Source: Saccharopolyspora sp. NFXS83
GTDB taxonomy: Bacteria > Actinomycetota > Actinomycetes > Mycobacteriales > Pseudonocardiaceae
Direction of reading: 5' to 3'
Length of the DNA stretch: 64,000 nucleotides
Assembly (NCBI RefSeq): GCF_026241095.1
Contig: NZ_JAPFGB010000002.1
Coordinates: 179,833-243,832, forward strand
Shown here one piece after another: positions 51,981 through 61,159 of this stretch. The stretch's first letter is position 1; each line of letters starts with the position of its first letter. The position numbers and the translations under genes are program-made. The notes beneath the pieces were generated by a model. It was not told the DNA's origin. It made no database searches and saw only the letters and a program-made list of their open reading frames with translations.

Positions 51981-52632
51981 TCACCCCGGCACTCCCCCAC
52001 GACATCGAGGAACAGGAGCGGCAGTGGCAGGCACCGGACTGGTCGCGATCCTGCGCGGCGTCACACCCGGCGAAGTGGCGGACATCGGCGAGGTCCTCGC
52101 GGACGGCGGGGTCGATGCCATCGAGGTCCCGCTGAACTCACCGGACCCGTTCACGTCCGTCGAGCGCTTGGCCGTCGCCGTGGGCGACAGGTGCGTGGTG
52201 GGCGCCGGCACCGTGCTCGACGTCGAGGACGTGCCGCGCGCCCGCGACGCCGGTGCGCGGATCGTCGTCGCGCCCAACGCCGATCCCGCCGTGATCGCGG
52301 CGGCGGTGGACGCGGGCCTGCGCCCCTACCCCGGCGTGGCCACGCCGACCGAGGCGTTCGCCGCCGTCGCCGCCGGAGCACGCCACCTCAAGCTGTTCCC
52401 CGCCGACGCGGTGGGCGTCGCCGGGATGAAGGCGTGGCGAGCGGTCCTGCCGCCCGACGTCGAACTGCTCCCCGTCGGTGGCGTCGACGAGACCGACCTC
52501 GCCACCTGGGCGGCGGCCGGAGCGGGCGGTGCGGGGCTGGGCTCCGCCCTCTACCGGCCGGGCGACGGTCCCGAACGAGTCGGCGCCCGAGCAGCCGCGC
52601 TGCGCCGAGCCTGGACCGCCGCCACCGGCTGA
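51973..52632 (+). CDS. dgoA: 2-dehydro-3-deoxy-6-phosphogalactonate aldolase
   Basis: This 219-aa KDPG/KDPGal aldolase has LVAILRGVTPGEVADIGEVL, the glutamate IEVPLNSP, GAGTVLDVEDV and the Schiff-base Lys in HLKLFPADAVG. It splits KDPGal to pyruvate and glyceraldehyde-3-phosphate. The first ~18 residues before GTGLVAIL are not conserved, so translation might begin a little downstream, for example at GTG 52024. Confidence 0.93.
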   Translation: MTDHPGTPPRHRGTGAAVAGTGLVAILRGVTPGEVADIGEVLADGGVDAIEVPLNSPDPFTSVERLAVAVGDRCVVGAGTVLDVEDVPRARDAGARIVVAPNADPAVIAAAVDAGLRPYPGVATPTEAFAAVAAGARHLKLFPADAVGVAGMKAWRAVLPPDVELLPVGGVDETDLATWAAAGAGGAGLGSALYRPGDGPERVGARAAALRRAWTAATG

Positions 52633-52741
52633 GGAACACGGCCCGCGGGTTCTCGTCGGCGCCGAAGCCGATGAGCACCAGAGCTCGCCGAACGACCCGC
52701 TGCGCGATCACCCCCGAACGTTCTCCTGAGAAGGAAGAGCC

Positions 52742-53890
52742 ATGAAGATCACGTCAATGACGACATATCAGGTTCCGCCGCGATGGCTGTTCCTGAAGAT
52801 CGAGACCGACGAAGGCGTCGTCGGGTGGGGCGAGCCGGTCCTGGAGGGCCGCGCCGACGCGGTGGCCGCCACGGTCGACGAGCTCTCCGACTACCTCATC
52901 GGCCAGGACCCGTCCCGGATCGAGGACCTCTGGACGGTGCTCTACCGCGGCGGGTTCTACCGGGGCGGCGGCATCCACATGAGCGCGCTCGCCGGGATCG
53001 ACCAGGCGCTGTGGGACATCCGCGGCAAGGTGCTGGGGGTGCCGGTGCACGACCTGCTCGGCGGCCGGGTGCGCGACCGGATCAAGGTCTACTCGTGGAT
53101 CGGCGGCGACCGCCCCGCCGACACCGCGCAGGCCGCCGCCGCGGTGGTCGATCGCGGCTTCACCGCGGTGAAGATGAACGGCACCCAGGAGCTCCAGTAC
53201 CTCGACAGCTGGGCCGAGGTCGACCGGTGCGTGGCCAACGTCGCCGCGGTGCGGGAGGCGGTCGGCCCCGACATCGGCATCGGCGTGGACTTCCACGGCC
53301 GCGTGCACCGGCCGATGGCCAAGGTGCTGCTGCGCGAACTGGAGCCCTACCGGTTGATGTTCGTCGAGGAACCGGTGCTCTCCGAGCACTTGGACGATTT
53401 CGCCGACGTGCTGCGGGGTTCGCCGATCCCGATCGCGCTGGGCGAGCGGCTGTACTCGCGGTGGGACTTCAAGTCGGTGCTGGCCTCCGGCGCGGTGGAC
53501 ATCGTCCAGCCCGACCCGTCGCACTGCGGCGGGATCACCGAGGCCCGCAAGATCGCGCACATGGCCGAGGCCCACGACGTGGCCCTGGCGCTGCACTGCC
53601 CGCTCGGGCCGATCGCGCTGGCCGCCTGCCTGCAGATCGACGCCGGCTGCTACAACGCCACGATCCAGGAGCAGAGCCTCGGCATCCACTACAACACCTC
53701 TAACGACCTGCTCGACTACCTGGTCGATCCGGCGGTGTTCACCTACGACGCCGGGCAGGTCGCGATCCCGGCCGGGCCCGGACTGGGCGTCGAGATCAAC
53801 GAGCCCTACGTCGCCGAGCGCGCCGCCGAAGGCCACCGCTGGCGCAACCCGGTGTGGCGGCACGCCGACGGATCCGTGGCGGAGTGGTGA
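52742..53890 (+). CDS. dgoD: D-galactonate dehydratase
   Basis: This 382-aa enolase-superfamily enzyme has the length of E. coli DgoD. It begins [20 protein letters not shown]; the catalytic and metal region includes [33 protein letters not shown] and [11 protein letters not shown]. It dehydrates D-galactonate to 2-keto-3-deoxygalactonate, the DgoK substrate. ATG 52742 has GAAGGAAGAG upstream. Confidence 0.95.
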   Translation: MKITSMTTYQVPPRWLFLKIETDEGVVGWGEPVLEGRADAVAATVDELSDYLIGQDPSRIEDLWTVLYRGGFYRGGGIHMSALAGIDQALWDIRGKVLGVPVHDLLGGRVRDRIKVYSWIGGDRPADTAQAAAAVVDRGFTAVKMNGTQELQYLDSWAEVDRCVANVAAVREAVGPDIGIGVDFHGRVHRPMAKVLLRELEPYRLMFVEEPVLSEHLDDFADVLRGSPIPIALGERLYSRWDFKSVLASGAVDIVQPDPSHCGGITEARKIAHMAEAHDVALALHCPLGPIALAACLQIDAGCYNATIQEQSLGIHYNTSNDLLDYLVDPAVFTYDAGQVAIPAGPGLGVEINEPYVAERAAEGHRWRNPVWRHADGSVAEW

Positions 53891-53895
53891 GCGAC

Positions 53896-55194
53896 ATGAC
53901 CGACACCGCGACGACGGCCGCACGATCCGCCTCCCGCGCCCGCGTGCTCATCGCGGTGCTGCTGTTCGGCACCGTCGTGATCAACTACCTGGACCGCTCG
54001 AACCTCTCGATCGCGCTGCCCGCCATCGCCGAGGAAATGGACCTGTCCAAGGCCCAGCAGGGCCTGCTGCTCTCGGCGTTCGGCTGGACCTACGCGGCGA
54101 TGCAGCTCCCCGGGGGCTGGCTCGTCGACCGGATCCGGCCGCGCGTGCTCTACCCGCTGTGCCTCGTGCTGTGGTCACTGGCGACGGTGTTCATGGGCGT
54201 GGTCGGCGGCTTCGTCGCGCTGATCGTCCTGCGGCTGCTGGTCGGCGGGTTCGAGGCGCCCGCCTATCCGATCAACAGCCGGGTGGCCACGGTGTGGTTC
54301 CCGGAGCGGGAACGCGCCACCGCCATCGGCTTCTACACGTCCGGCCAGTTCATCGGCCTCGCGATGCTCACCCCGGTGCTGTCCTGGTTGCAGGCCGCGG
54401 TGTCCTGGCACTGGGTCTTCATCCTCACCGGCCTGGTCGGGATCATCTGGGGCGCCGTCTGGTACCTCGCCTACCGGGAACCGCGCGAGTCGCGGGCCAA
54501 CGCCGCCGAGGTCGAGCTGATCAGCTCCGGCGGCGGCCTGGTCGACCTGGTCGACGAGCAGCCGAAGCGCGCCCGGATCACCCGCGGCGACCTCGCCACC
54601 GTGCTCGGGCGGCGGAAGCTGTGGGGCATCTACCTGGGCCAGTTCTGCCTGACCTCGACGTTGTGGTTCTTCCTCACCTGGTTCCCGACCTACCTGGTGG
54701 ACTACCGCGGCATGGACTACATCGAGTCCGGTTTCCTCGCCGCGCTGCCGTTCGTGGCCGCCCTGGTCGGAGTGCTGGCCTCGGGCGTCGTCTCGGACTT
54801 CCTGCTGCGCCGGGGGACGTCGCTCGGCATGGCGCGCAAGGCCCCGATCGTCGTCGGCCTGCTGCTGAGCACGCTGATGGTGGGCGCGAGCTTCACCGAC
54901 TCGACACCGCTGGTGATCGTGTTCCTGTCGGTGGCGTTCTTCGGCAACGGCCTCGCCTCCATCACGTGGTCGCTCGTGTCGGCGCTGGCACCGGAACGGC
55001 TGCTCGGTCTCACCGGCGGCATGTTCAACTTCATCGGCAACCTGTCGTCGATCGCGACGCCGATCGTGATCGGATTCCTGGTCACCGAGGACAGCTTCAC
55101 CCCGGCCTTCGCGTACATGACCGCGGTGACCCTGCTCGGGATCCTGTCCTACGTCGTCCTCGTCGGCCGAGTCGAACGGGTCACCGAGCGCTGA
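53896..55194 (+). CDS. MFS transporter, D-galactonate/hexuronate type
   Basis: This 432-aa anion:cation symporter-family MFS protein has about twelve helices, with the early signature VINYLDRSNLSIALPAIAEE and GGWLVDRIRPR in the first loop. It closely resembles DgoT/ExuT-type proton symporters and lies directly after dgoD, so galactonate import is the natural role. GTG 53887, overlapping the dgoD stop, is an alternative start. Confidence 0.93.
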   Translation: MTDTATTAARSASRARVLIAVLLFGTVVINYLDRSNLSIALPAIAEEMDLSKAQQGLLLSAFGWTYAAMQLPGGWLVDRIRPRVLYPLCLVLWSLATVFMGVVGGFVALIVLRLLVGGFEAPAYPINSRVATVWFPERERATAIGFYTSGQFIGLAMLTPVLSWLQAAVSWHWVFILTGLVGIIWGAVWYLAYREPRESRANAAEVELISSGGGLVDLVDEQPKRARITRGDLATVLGRRKLWGIYLGQFCLTSTLWFFLTWFPTYLVDYRGMDYIESGFLAALPFVAALVGVLASGVVSDFLLRRGTSLGMARKAPIVVGLLLSTLMVGASFTDSTPLVIVFLSVAFFGNGLASITWSLVSALAPERLLGLTGGMFNFIGNLSSIATPIVIGFLVTEDSFTPAFAYMTAVTLLGILSYVVLVGRVERVTER

Positions 55195-55466
55195 CGCGCC
55201 CGAAGCCCCTCCCCGGGCCCGGACGAAGAGTTCGAGGAGTGCGCAGCTGGTCGACGACCTGAGAACGGGCGCCCGGGGAACCGGGGTGGCCAACGCACGC
55301 GCGGACCGGCCACATCGGACTCCGCGCGGTGGAGGTCAGGCGCGCCACGCGAATCGCAGCACAGGTCGGCGCGCGGCGAGCAGCTTCGACGGTCGAGCAC
55401 CGTTGTCCGCGAGCGGTGAGCACGATCGCTTTCGGAGGTCAGGGGGATTTGAGCAGGGTCGGCGGT
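55195..55466. other. Intergenic region
   Basis: These 272 bases separate the transporter and STAS genes. Nothing recognisable except possible promoter sequence. Confidence 0.35.
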
Positions 55467-55850
55467 ATGACCGCAGACGACGCACCGACGGATCTCGTTG
55501 GAACCGCTGGGAGCAACCAGCTGCGGCTTGCACTGGAGCAGCAGGACGACGCGGCCGTTCTCGTGGCCTCAGGTGAGATCGACATGGTGACGGCGCCGCG
55601 GTTCCAGCAGGAGTTGCTCGCAGCGGTGCACGAGCGGCCTTCGGCGTTGATCGTGGATTTGACGGACGTGGAGTTCTTCGCCTCAGCGGGCCTATCGGCC
55701 CTGGTGGCCGCGTACCAGCAAGCAGGCACGGACACCGTCGTGCGGGTGGTCGCACCGACCAGCGCCACGGCACGACCGCTGCAGATCACGGCGTTGGACC
55801 GGAAGATCCCGGTGCACGAGTCCCGCATCGACGCGCTGCAGCGGAAGTAG
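55467..55850 (+). CDS. STAS-domain anti-sigma-factor antagonist
   Basis: This 127-aa SpoIIAA/RsbV-like protein has ASGEIDMVTAPRFQQELLAA and the phosphorylation loop DLTDVEFFASAGLSALV, with Ser in ASAG. In its active form it would release a sigma factor from an RsbW-type kinase. A truncated RsbW-like kinase gene lies 100 bases downstream and a truncated RsbU-like phosphatase beyond it, so this may be the only intact part of a partner-switching module. Confidence 0.88.
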   Translation: MTADDAPTDLVGTAGSNQLRLALEQQDDAAVLVASGEIDMVTAPRFQQELLAAVHERPSALIVDLTDVEFFASAGLSALVAAYQQAGTDTVVRVVAPTSATARPLQITALDRKIPVHESRIDALQRK

Positions 55851-55950
55851 CTCGACGCAGCCGCACCGAAGCGGATGATCGGCGGCCGACCGCGAGCGAA
55901 CGCGCGGAACGGTGGTGCGCAAGCCTGCGGTCGGCCGAGGAACGGACTTG

Positions 55951-56136
55951 ATGAGCACCGACGGCCACACGGCCCCGCACGGTTTCGGCGCCGACATCCA
56001 GGCACCGGAGCTGTCGTGCCGCGCGCTACCGGCCGAGCCCGCCCGAGTCCCCTCGTTGCGGCGCGCCTTGATGGCATGGGCCACGAGCGTGGGGTTGAGC
56101 ACCGAGCAGGCCGAGATGGTGGGCTTCGCCGGGTAA
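55951..56136 (+). pseudogene. N-terminal stub of an RsbW-like anti-sigma kinase
   Basis: ATG 55951 (AGGAAC upstream) encodes ~61 residues ending LRRALMAWATSVGLSTEQAE, the characteristic first helices of HATPase_c anti-sigma kinases, then stops at 56134 just where the kinase N-box region should begin. The rest of the gene is absent. It abuts the truncated phosphatase on the opposite strand. Confidence 0.65.
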
Positions 56137-56794
56137 CGTCGAAGAACTCGCCGTCCGGACGCGCCTCGGTGAGTCCGTCGGTGTAGAGGAGCAACGCCTG
56201 ACCTGCGCGCAGGTGCAGCTCGCGGCTGACGAACTCCGCATCGGGGAGGGCACCGACGAGCATGCCGCCGGGCAGCTCGACCTCGTCGATCACGCCGGTG
56301 CGCGAGTCCAGGAGCAGCGCTGGAGGATGCCCGCCACTCGCGAGGACCACGTCGATCCCTCCCCCCGGCGCGCGTTCGATCAGTCCGAACAGGACGGTGC
56401 AGTGGTGGGGAACGTGGGGATCGATCAACAGCACGTTGTTCAGCTCGTCCAGCATGAGCCGCGGATCATCGCCGTGGTGGGCGGCGGCCCGCAGCGTGTG
56501 GCGGACCTGGGAGGTCACCGAGGCCGCCAACGCGCCATGGCCCGTGACGTCACCAAGGAAGAAGGCCCAGCGCCCGCTGCCCGCGCGGAAGACGTCGTAG
56601 AAATCTCCCGTCACGTCGGTCCTGGAGGCGGCGTGGTAGTGACATGCCAGCTCCAGGCCCGGAACCGGGGGGAGCAGAACTCGTCGCAAGGTGGAAGCGA
56701 AGTCTTCGACCTGCCTGCGCCCTTCGCGTTCCTCCCGCAGGGCGGACAGGGCCGATGCCCGCAACTCCAATCGGTCCAGCACCACGTCGGCCAA
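56133..56794 (-). pseudogene. PP2C/SpoIIE (RsbU-like) phosphatase truncated at the C-terminus
   Basis: The frame from TTG 56794 encodes a helical linker (REEREGRRQVEDFASTLRRV) and a SpoIIE phosphatase core with metal motifs GDFYDVF, FFLGDVTGHG and LASGGHPPALL, up to LLLYTDGLTEARPDGEFFD. Immediately afterwards, at about 56135, family similarity ends and the frame runs on antisense through the kinase stub and the STAS gene. The last ~50 residues are missing, and the N-terminus may be short too. Confidence 0.75.
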
Positions 56795-57029
56795 GTCCGT
56801 ACGGGAGGGCGGGGTGGATCACCCGGCCGGAACCATTTTGCTCCCGGCGAGTCGCGACCGAAGCGACCCGCGCTCAGCACGCTCCGCGAGCCCCGGGGCG
56901 GATGCGGGCTGGTGTCGCGGCGACCGCTCGGTACCGCTGAGAGCCGACGCCCGGCACGGGCCCGACGCGGTCCCGGTCGAATCCTGGCCGACGTGTGGTG
57001 AGCACCTTGAAACCGGGCACCCACGAGGT

Positions 57030-57392
57030 ATGGCCGAGAACCAGCAAGATCACGAACGCGACGACGCGCACCCGCGCGCCCTGAGCGAAGACGACCAAAA
57101 CCTGATCGCCGATTTCGAGCGGCTGGTCAACATGACCCCGAAGCAGCTCGAACAGTGGCTCGCCACCGACGAGTCGAAGACCGCCGGGCAATCGGACTCC
57201 GGCCCCTCGGGTCCCGGCAGCACCCTGCGCACCGCACAAGCACCGGAAGGAGTGCCCGGCGAGATCGCCGAACCACGCCCGGAGGAGTTCTCCCCCGGAC
57301 TCGACCCTGCGCTCCTGGAACTCGTCCAGGCGACCGCGGAGATCGAGCTCGCCGAGGCCGACGAACCCATCCGCTACGGACCCGCCAGCTGA
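57030..57392 (+). CDS. DUF3140-like small acidic protein
   Basis: This 120-aa hydrophilic protein has the segment NLIADFERLVNMTPKQLEQW with LATDESKTAGQ, resembling the core of DUF3140 proteins, followed by a Pro/Glu-rich tail. No catalytic motif or signal peptide. ATG 57030 has ACGAGG close upstream. Function unknown. Confidence 0.6.
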   Translation: MAENQQDHERDDAHPRALSEDDQNLIADFERLVNMTPKQLEQWLATDESKTAGQSDSGPSGPGSTLRTAQAPEGVPGEIAEPRPEEFSPGLDPALLELVQATAEIELAEADEPIRYGPAS

Positions 57393-57467
57393 TTCGCGGG
57401 TGTGTCGGCACCGGCTCGGACGGGTAGGCCGAGGAGAACCGGAAGCCGCGTACGGAAAGGGATTCCG

Positions 57468-57926
57468 ATGGGTTCAGTAGCACATTACCTAGAGATCCAG
57501 GCCCCGGCTCAGCGCTGTTACGACTGGTGGCGGCCGTTGACGCACGTGCCGGAGATCTTCCCCGACGTGCAACGAGTGGAGCCGCGCAGCGGTGAAGCGG
57601 ACCTGACGCACTGGGTGGTCTCCGGGCCCGCGGGCAAGAGCGTCGAGTGGGACGCGCGGATCGTCGATGACGAGCCGGGCCGCAAGGTCGCGTGGAAATC
57701 GGTGGAGGCAGGCACGGAGAAGTCCAACACCGTGTCCACCGCGGGAGCCGTCCGCTTCGACGACCACGGCGACACGACCGGTGTGGAAGTCAGCTTGCAG
57801 TACGAACCACCTGGCGGGGCCATGACCGAGGCGGTGGCCGCTCTGTTCGCCGATCCGCAGCAGAAGGTCGAACGCGCTCTCGATTCCTTCAAGGAACTCA
57901 TGGAGAACTCGAGCCCCACTCGCTGA
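57468..57926 (+). CDS. SRPBCC / polyketide cyclase-like protein
   Basis: This 152-aa START-like fold protein has HYLEIQAPAQRCYDWWRPLT at the start, VSGPAGKSVEWDARIVDDEP in the middle and a C-terminal helix (KVERALDSFKELMEN). Such proteins bind small hydrophobic ligands; members with this pattern are usually of unknown function. ATG 57468 has GGAAAGGGA upstream. A strong terminator follows. Confidence 0.85.
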   Translation: MGSVAHYLEIQAPAQRCYDWWRPLTHVPEIFPDVQRVEPRSGEADLTHWVVSGPAGKSVEWDARIVDDEPGRKVAWKSVEAGTEKSNTVSTAGAVRFDDHGDTTGVEVSLQYEPPGGAMTEAVAALFADPQQKVERALDSFKELMENSSPTR

Positions 57927-57991
57927 CGCGCGGACGGCTCGGCATCTGATCTCGGCCAACCAGCCGATCGAAACACGATCGACGATGTGCG

Positions 57992-58038
57992 GCGGTCCAG
58001 CATTCCGCGGCAGTTGTGAGGAGTGCTGGACCGCTTTT
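57992..58038 (+). terminator. Rho-independent terminator after the SRPBCC gene
   Basis: GCGGTCCAGCA and TGCTGGACCGC form a perfect 11-bp stem, extended by TTCC/GGA pairs, followed by TTTT. It lies 66 bases after the stop. Confidence 0.75.
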
Positions 58039-58219
58039 GCCGCGGTGGTACGGATTCCGACCCCCGCCGTTGATCACGCGTCAGCGACCCCGGCACCCGT
58101 CGAAGTCGGCCGTCCCACGCTTCGCCGCGGAGACCATCTCGGTCTCGGGTAGATTCGGCTCGCCGGCTGTTCGCGGTTGCGAGAGGGGCGTTGAGCATGG
58201 CGAGAGGGCTGACCTCGTG

Positions 58220-58917
58220 ATGGCGGAGTTGGCGACTTCGCTGGCGCACATGGCCAGAGATCTGCTCGCCCACGAGTCGGTGAACAGCACGCTGGACGGC
58301 ATCGTTTCCCACGCGCTGGGCGTGGTCGACGGGTGCGAGGCAGCCAGCATCGTGGTGCTGAACCGCGATCGGCGGCTCAACACCCTTGCCGCCACCAATG
58401 AGGTGGGCCCGGAGTCGAACCGCATCCAGACGAGGCTGGGCGAGGGCCCCGCTTCGACGCGGCCGGCCAGAAGCGGGAGATCTTGCGAGTCACCGACATG
58501 GGCGCCAGCGGAGATCGGTGGCCGTCCTACGTCCCCGAGGCGTGCCCTCTCGGCGTCGGCAGCAGGATGGGTTTCCTGCTCTTCACCACCGGGAGAGCCT
58601 CGGCATGCTCAACATGTACTCGTCGAAGACGGATTCGTTCACGCAGCGGTCCGGGACGACGGGATGGATCTTCGCCTCTCCTGCGTCGGTCGCCTTCGCC
58701 AGCGCCCGCAACGACGCGCAGTTGCACGAGGCCGTTGCGACGCGCCAGGGCATCGGCGAAGCGATGGGTGTTCTCATGCACCGCTGCAAGATCTCCAGGG
58801 CCGACGCGTTCGAGATGCTGCAGAAGAGCTCCCAGTCGCGCAACGTCGAGCTCCGGACGGGACATCGCCGCCGAGGTCGTGGAAACCGGCTGGCTTCCCG
58901 GGGGCGATCAACGCTGA
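58220..58917 (+). pseudogene. GAF-ANTAR RNA-binding regulator with three frameshifts
   Basis: The parts add up to a normal GAF-ANTAR protein. Frame 1 reads LAHMARDLLAHESVNSTLDG up to RLGEGP; a missing base near 58450 shifts to DMGASGDRWPSYVPEACPLG; a missing G near 58593 shifts to LGMLNMYSSK through the ANTAR region (IGEAMGVLMHRCKISRADAF). A 4-base insertion near 58857 then leads to RDIAAEVVETGW and the natural-looking stop. It is probably non-functional unless these are assembly errors. Confidence 0.75.
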
Positions 58918-59096
58918 CGCGGGTGGCGCCGCACCCTGCCAAGGGCAGTGATCGGCGGCTTCCGCAGTACGGGACGCCGTCCTCAGTGGACGGAAGTCGA
59001 CCGCATCACCTCGTTGCTCCCCAGCGGCGTTCGCCCTCAGGCGGGCTCAAGGCGTGTCGGCGGTGCGCGTGACGCGCGGGACGGCGGCCGACCCGC

Positions 59097-59969
59097 TCAA
59101 TCACCGCTCCGCTGGAGGTGCCGGAGAACGTGCGGGGCGCAGCGCGTGGTGGCGCGTCGGCGCAGGGCCGTCCGGGGCGAACGCGGCGAAGTGATCTGCG
59201 GGCGGTCCGGATGCCACGTCGCCACGAGGGACGCGGCGAGCAGGAGTTCGGCGATGTCGCCGAAGTAGTACATGATCTCCGCACCCGCTCGGACCTCTGC
59301 GGCAGGAGCTCGAACGGCCGTCCAGCCGCCGTACACCAGTTGCGCGATGATCGCGTGCACCGCGATGGCGCAGCCGAGGTAGACCAGGCGGACTCGCACC
59401 CCCGGCCGGTCCGGCCCCGGGTCGGGGCCCGCGATGGCGTGGGCGAAGAGGCAGCCGGAAAGCAGGAAGTGGGCGTTCAGCAGCCAATGCCCGGCCGGAT
59501 GCGCCGACGCGATGGCGTGCAGCGGCGTGCAGTACACCAGGACCAGCCCACCGCTGGAGAGCACCAGCGCCGTCGCCGGGTGGCACAGCAGCCGGAGCGG
59601 GCCGCTGCGCAGCACGGCGACCAGCTCGCGCCCGCGCGCCGCAGGAATGGTGCGCAGCAGCAAGGTCACCGGCGCCCCCAGCACCAGTCCGAGCGGGGCG
59701 TACATGCCCACCAGCACGTGCTGCGCCATGTGGCCGCGGAAATCGGAGTGCGCCCACGTCGCCGCCGGGGGCAGCAACGCGACCGCCACAAGAGCGACTC
59801 CGGTGGCGAATCCTGCGGTGCGCCACCGGTTCCACCCGCGTTCGGGATTGCGCCGACGCGCCCGGTGCGCGAGGCACGCGTAGCCGACGACGGTCAGCAG
59901 CACGAGAGCGAGCAGCAGCACGCCGGCGATGGCACCGGCCGAACCGTGCCCGTGCACCTCGTGGCCCAT
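59097..59969 (-). CDS. CtaG-like cytochrome c oxidase assembly membrane protein
   Basis: This 290-aa protein has about seven helices of the caa3_CtaG family, with conserved histidines in HSDFRGHMAQHVLVGMYAPL and AHPAGHWLLNAHFLLSGCLF. It is thought to help assemble the caa3-type oxidase copper centre. The ATG overlaps the stop of the DUF2243 gene (TGATG). The C-terminal ~45 residues are a basic cytosolic tail. Confidence 0.88.
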   Translation of the reverse strand: MGHEVHGHGSAGAIAGVLLLALVLLTVVGYACLAHRARRRNPERGWNRWRTAGFATGVALVAVALLPPAATWAHSDFRGHMAQHVLVGMYAPLGLVLGAPVTLLLRTIPAARGRELVAVLRSGPLRLLCHPATALVLSSGGLVLVYCTPLHAIASAHPAGHWLLNAHFLLSGCLFAHAIAGPDPGPDRPGVRVRLVYLGCAIAVHAIIAQLVYGGWTAVRAPAAEVRAGAEIMYYFGDIAELLLAASLVATWHPDRPQITSPRSPRTALRRRATTRCAPHVLRHLQRSGD

Positions 59970-60514
59970 CAGGCACTCCCCCGGCCGCCGGGAGCGATCG
60001 GCCGTCCACCGCGTTGGAGCAGGTGACCCCCGACGACCAGCAACGCGCCGAGGAGGAGGAATCCGACGTCCCACCACCACTGGTGCGGCCCGCTCCGGAC
60101 GTGGTGGATGCCCAGGACGTGGTGGTCCACGACGCCTTCGACGAGGTTGAACATCCCCCAGCCGACCAGGACCCACCCCCACAACACGCGCGAGGCCCAC
60201 ACCCGACGACGGCGGCGGGTCACCCGCGAGTAGAGCAGCGCCAATCCGACCAGCACCGCGAGCCAGCACACCGTGTGGAAAAGACCGTCCCACACGGTGT
60301 TCATCTCCAACCCGGACACGCTCGCCGGGTCGTAGTACCTCACCCCGATGTGGTCGCTGTTCGTGCTGCTCAACATGTGGTGCCACTGCAAGACCTGGTG
60401 CAGCAGGATGCCGTCGACGAACCCGCCCAGCCCTGCGCCCAGCACGATGCCCGGCAACCGCAGGCTGACGGGTTCCCCGCCCGACCCGGCCTCGCTCGTG
60501 CCGCCGAGTGCCAT
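59969..60514 (-). CDS. DUF2243 membrane protein
   Basis: This 181-aa protein has four helices and the DUF2243 signatures GFVDGILLHQVLQWHHMLS, NTVWDGLFHTVCW and VEGVVDHHVLGIHHVR. The many conserved histidines suggest a metal or heme role. ATG 60514 has GGGAGG upstream; a longer in-frame start has no family similarity. It often accompanies CtaG-like genes (recollection), supporting a respiratory-assembly role. Confidence 0.88.
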   Translation of the reverse strand: MALGGTSEAGSGGEPVSLRLPGIVLGAGLGGFVDGILLHQVLQWHHMLSSTNSDHIGVRYYDPASVSGLEMNTVWDGLFHTVCWLAVLVGLALLYSRVTRRRRRVWASRVLWGWVLVGWGMFNLVEGVVDHHVLGIHHVRSGPHQWWWDVGFLLLGALLVVGGHLLQRGGRPIAPGGRGSA

Positions 60515-60640
60515 GTGTTCCCTCCCCGGTCGGACGCGCCGCACCTCCGGGAATTCCCGGCCGAAGTGATGCGCAATCATCACGACCGGCACTTCCCCCG
60601 GGGCTTCCGCGACGCCTGCCGCTGCCGGGGCAGGACCCGC

Positions 60641-61159
60641 TCAGTCCCCTCCGTAGAACGGGTGGGCCAGTCGGTCGCGTGCGAGGAAGAGCCGCTGGAC
60701 GGCGGCGGGATCTCGGCCGGTGGTGGCCTCGCCGACGGCGTTGCGGGTGGCTTCTCTGCTGGAGTGCTTCGCGGCCGTCTCGTCGTCGGCGTCGGGGCCG
60801 AGCCGGATCGAGACGAACACCAGCGTTTCCTGGTCCGCCACCAGGGTTCCCGCGGCGACCACGTCGAGCACTCCCTGCGCGATGCCCACCTGGCAGGCCC
60901 CTGCGATGAGGCCGGGGTCCGCGCGGGTCTTGTTCACCATCAGCGTCGGCGGGTGCACCGCCTCGTCGGACGGCTGGTCCTGTCCCACCGACACCAGGAT
61001 CGAGGTGAAGCCCTCGGCCGGGGCCGCGTAGGTCGTCATCATCGCGGCGGCCGTGGGGCTGCCCCGGTCGGCCAGCACGACGTTCACGTGGCACCCGTTG
61101 GGTGTGCGCCCTCCCCAGCCCTGCGCGATGCGGCCGTCCAACTGGCGGGTCGTGCTCAT
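60641..61159 (-). CDS. Formaldehyde-activating enzyme (Fae) family protein
   Basis: This 172-aa Fae-like protein has GCHVNVVLADRGSPTAAA with the catalytic His, PPTLMVNKTRADPGLIAGAC, and the C-terminal EATRNAVGEATTGR. Classical Fae condenses formaldehyde with tetrahydromethanopterin. Actinomycetes usually lack that cofactor, so this may be a divergent Fae-like protein. ATG 61159 overlaps the stop of the upstream ADH-IclR chimera, and the chimera's ADH part is related to formaldehyde/alcohol oxidation. The first ~12 residues are extra. Confidence 0.8.
   Translation of the reverse strand: MSTTRQLDGRIAQGWGGRTPNGCHVNVVLADRGSPTAAAMMTTYAAPAEGFTSILVSVGQDQPSDEAVHPPTLMVNKTRADPGLIAGACQVGIAQGVLDVVAAGTLVADQETLVFVSIRLGPDADDETAAKHSSREATRNAVGEATTGRDPAAVQRLFLARDRLAHPFYGGD

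Noticed and set aside
55439-56132. C-terminal 230 residues of the phosphatase frame as part of a real protein
   Set aside because: They are antisense to the STAS gene and the kinase stub and have no SpoIIE similarity; they result from the deletion junction.
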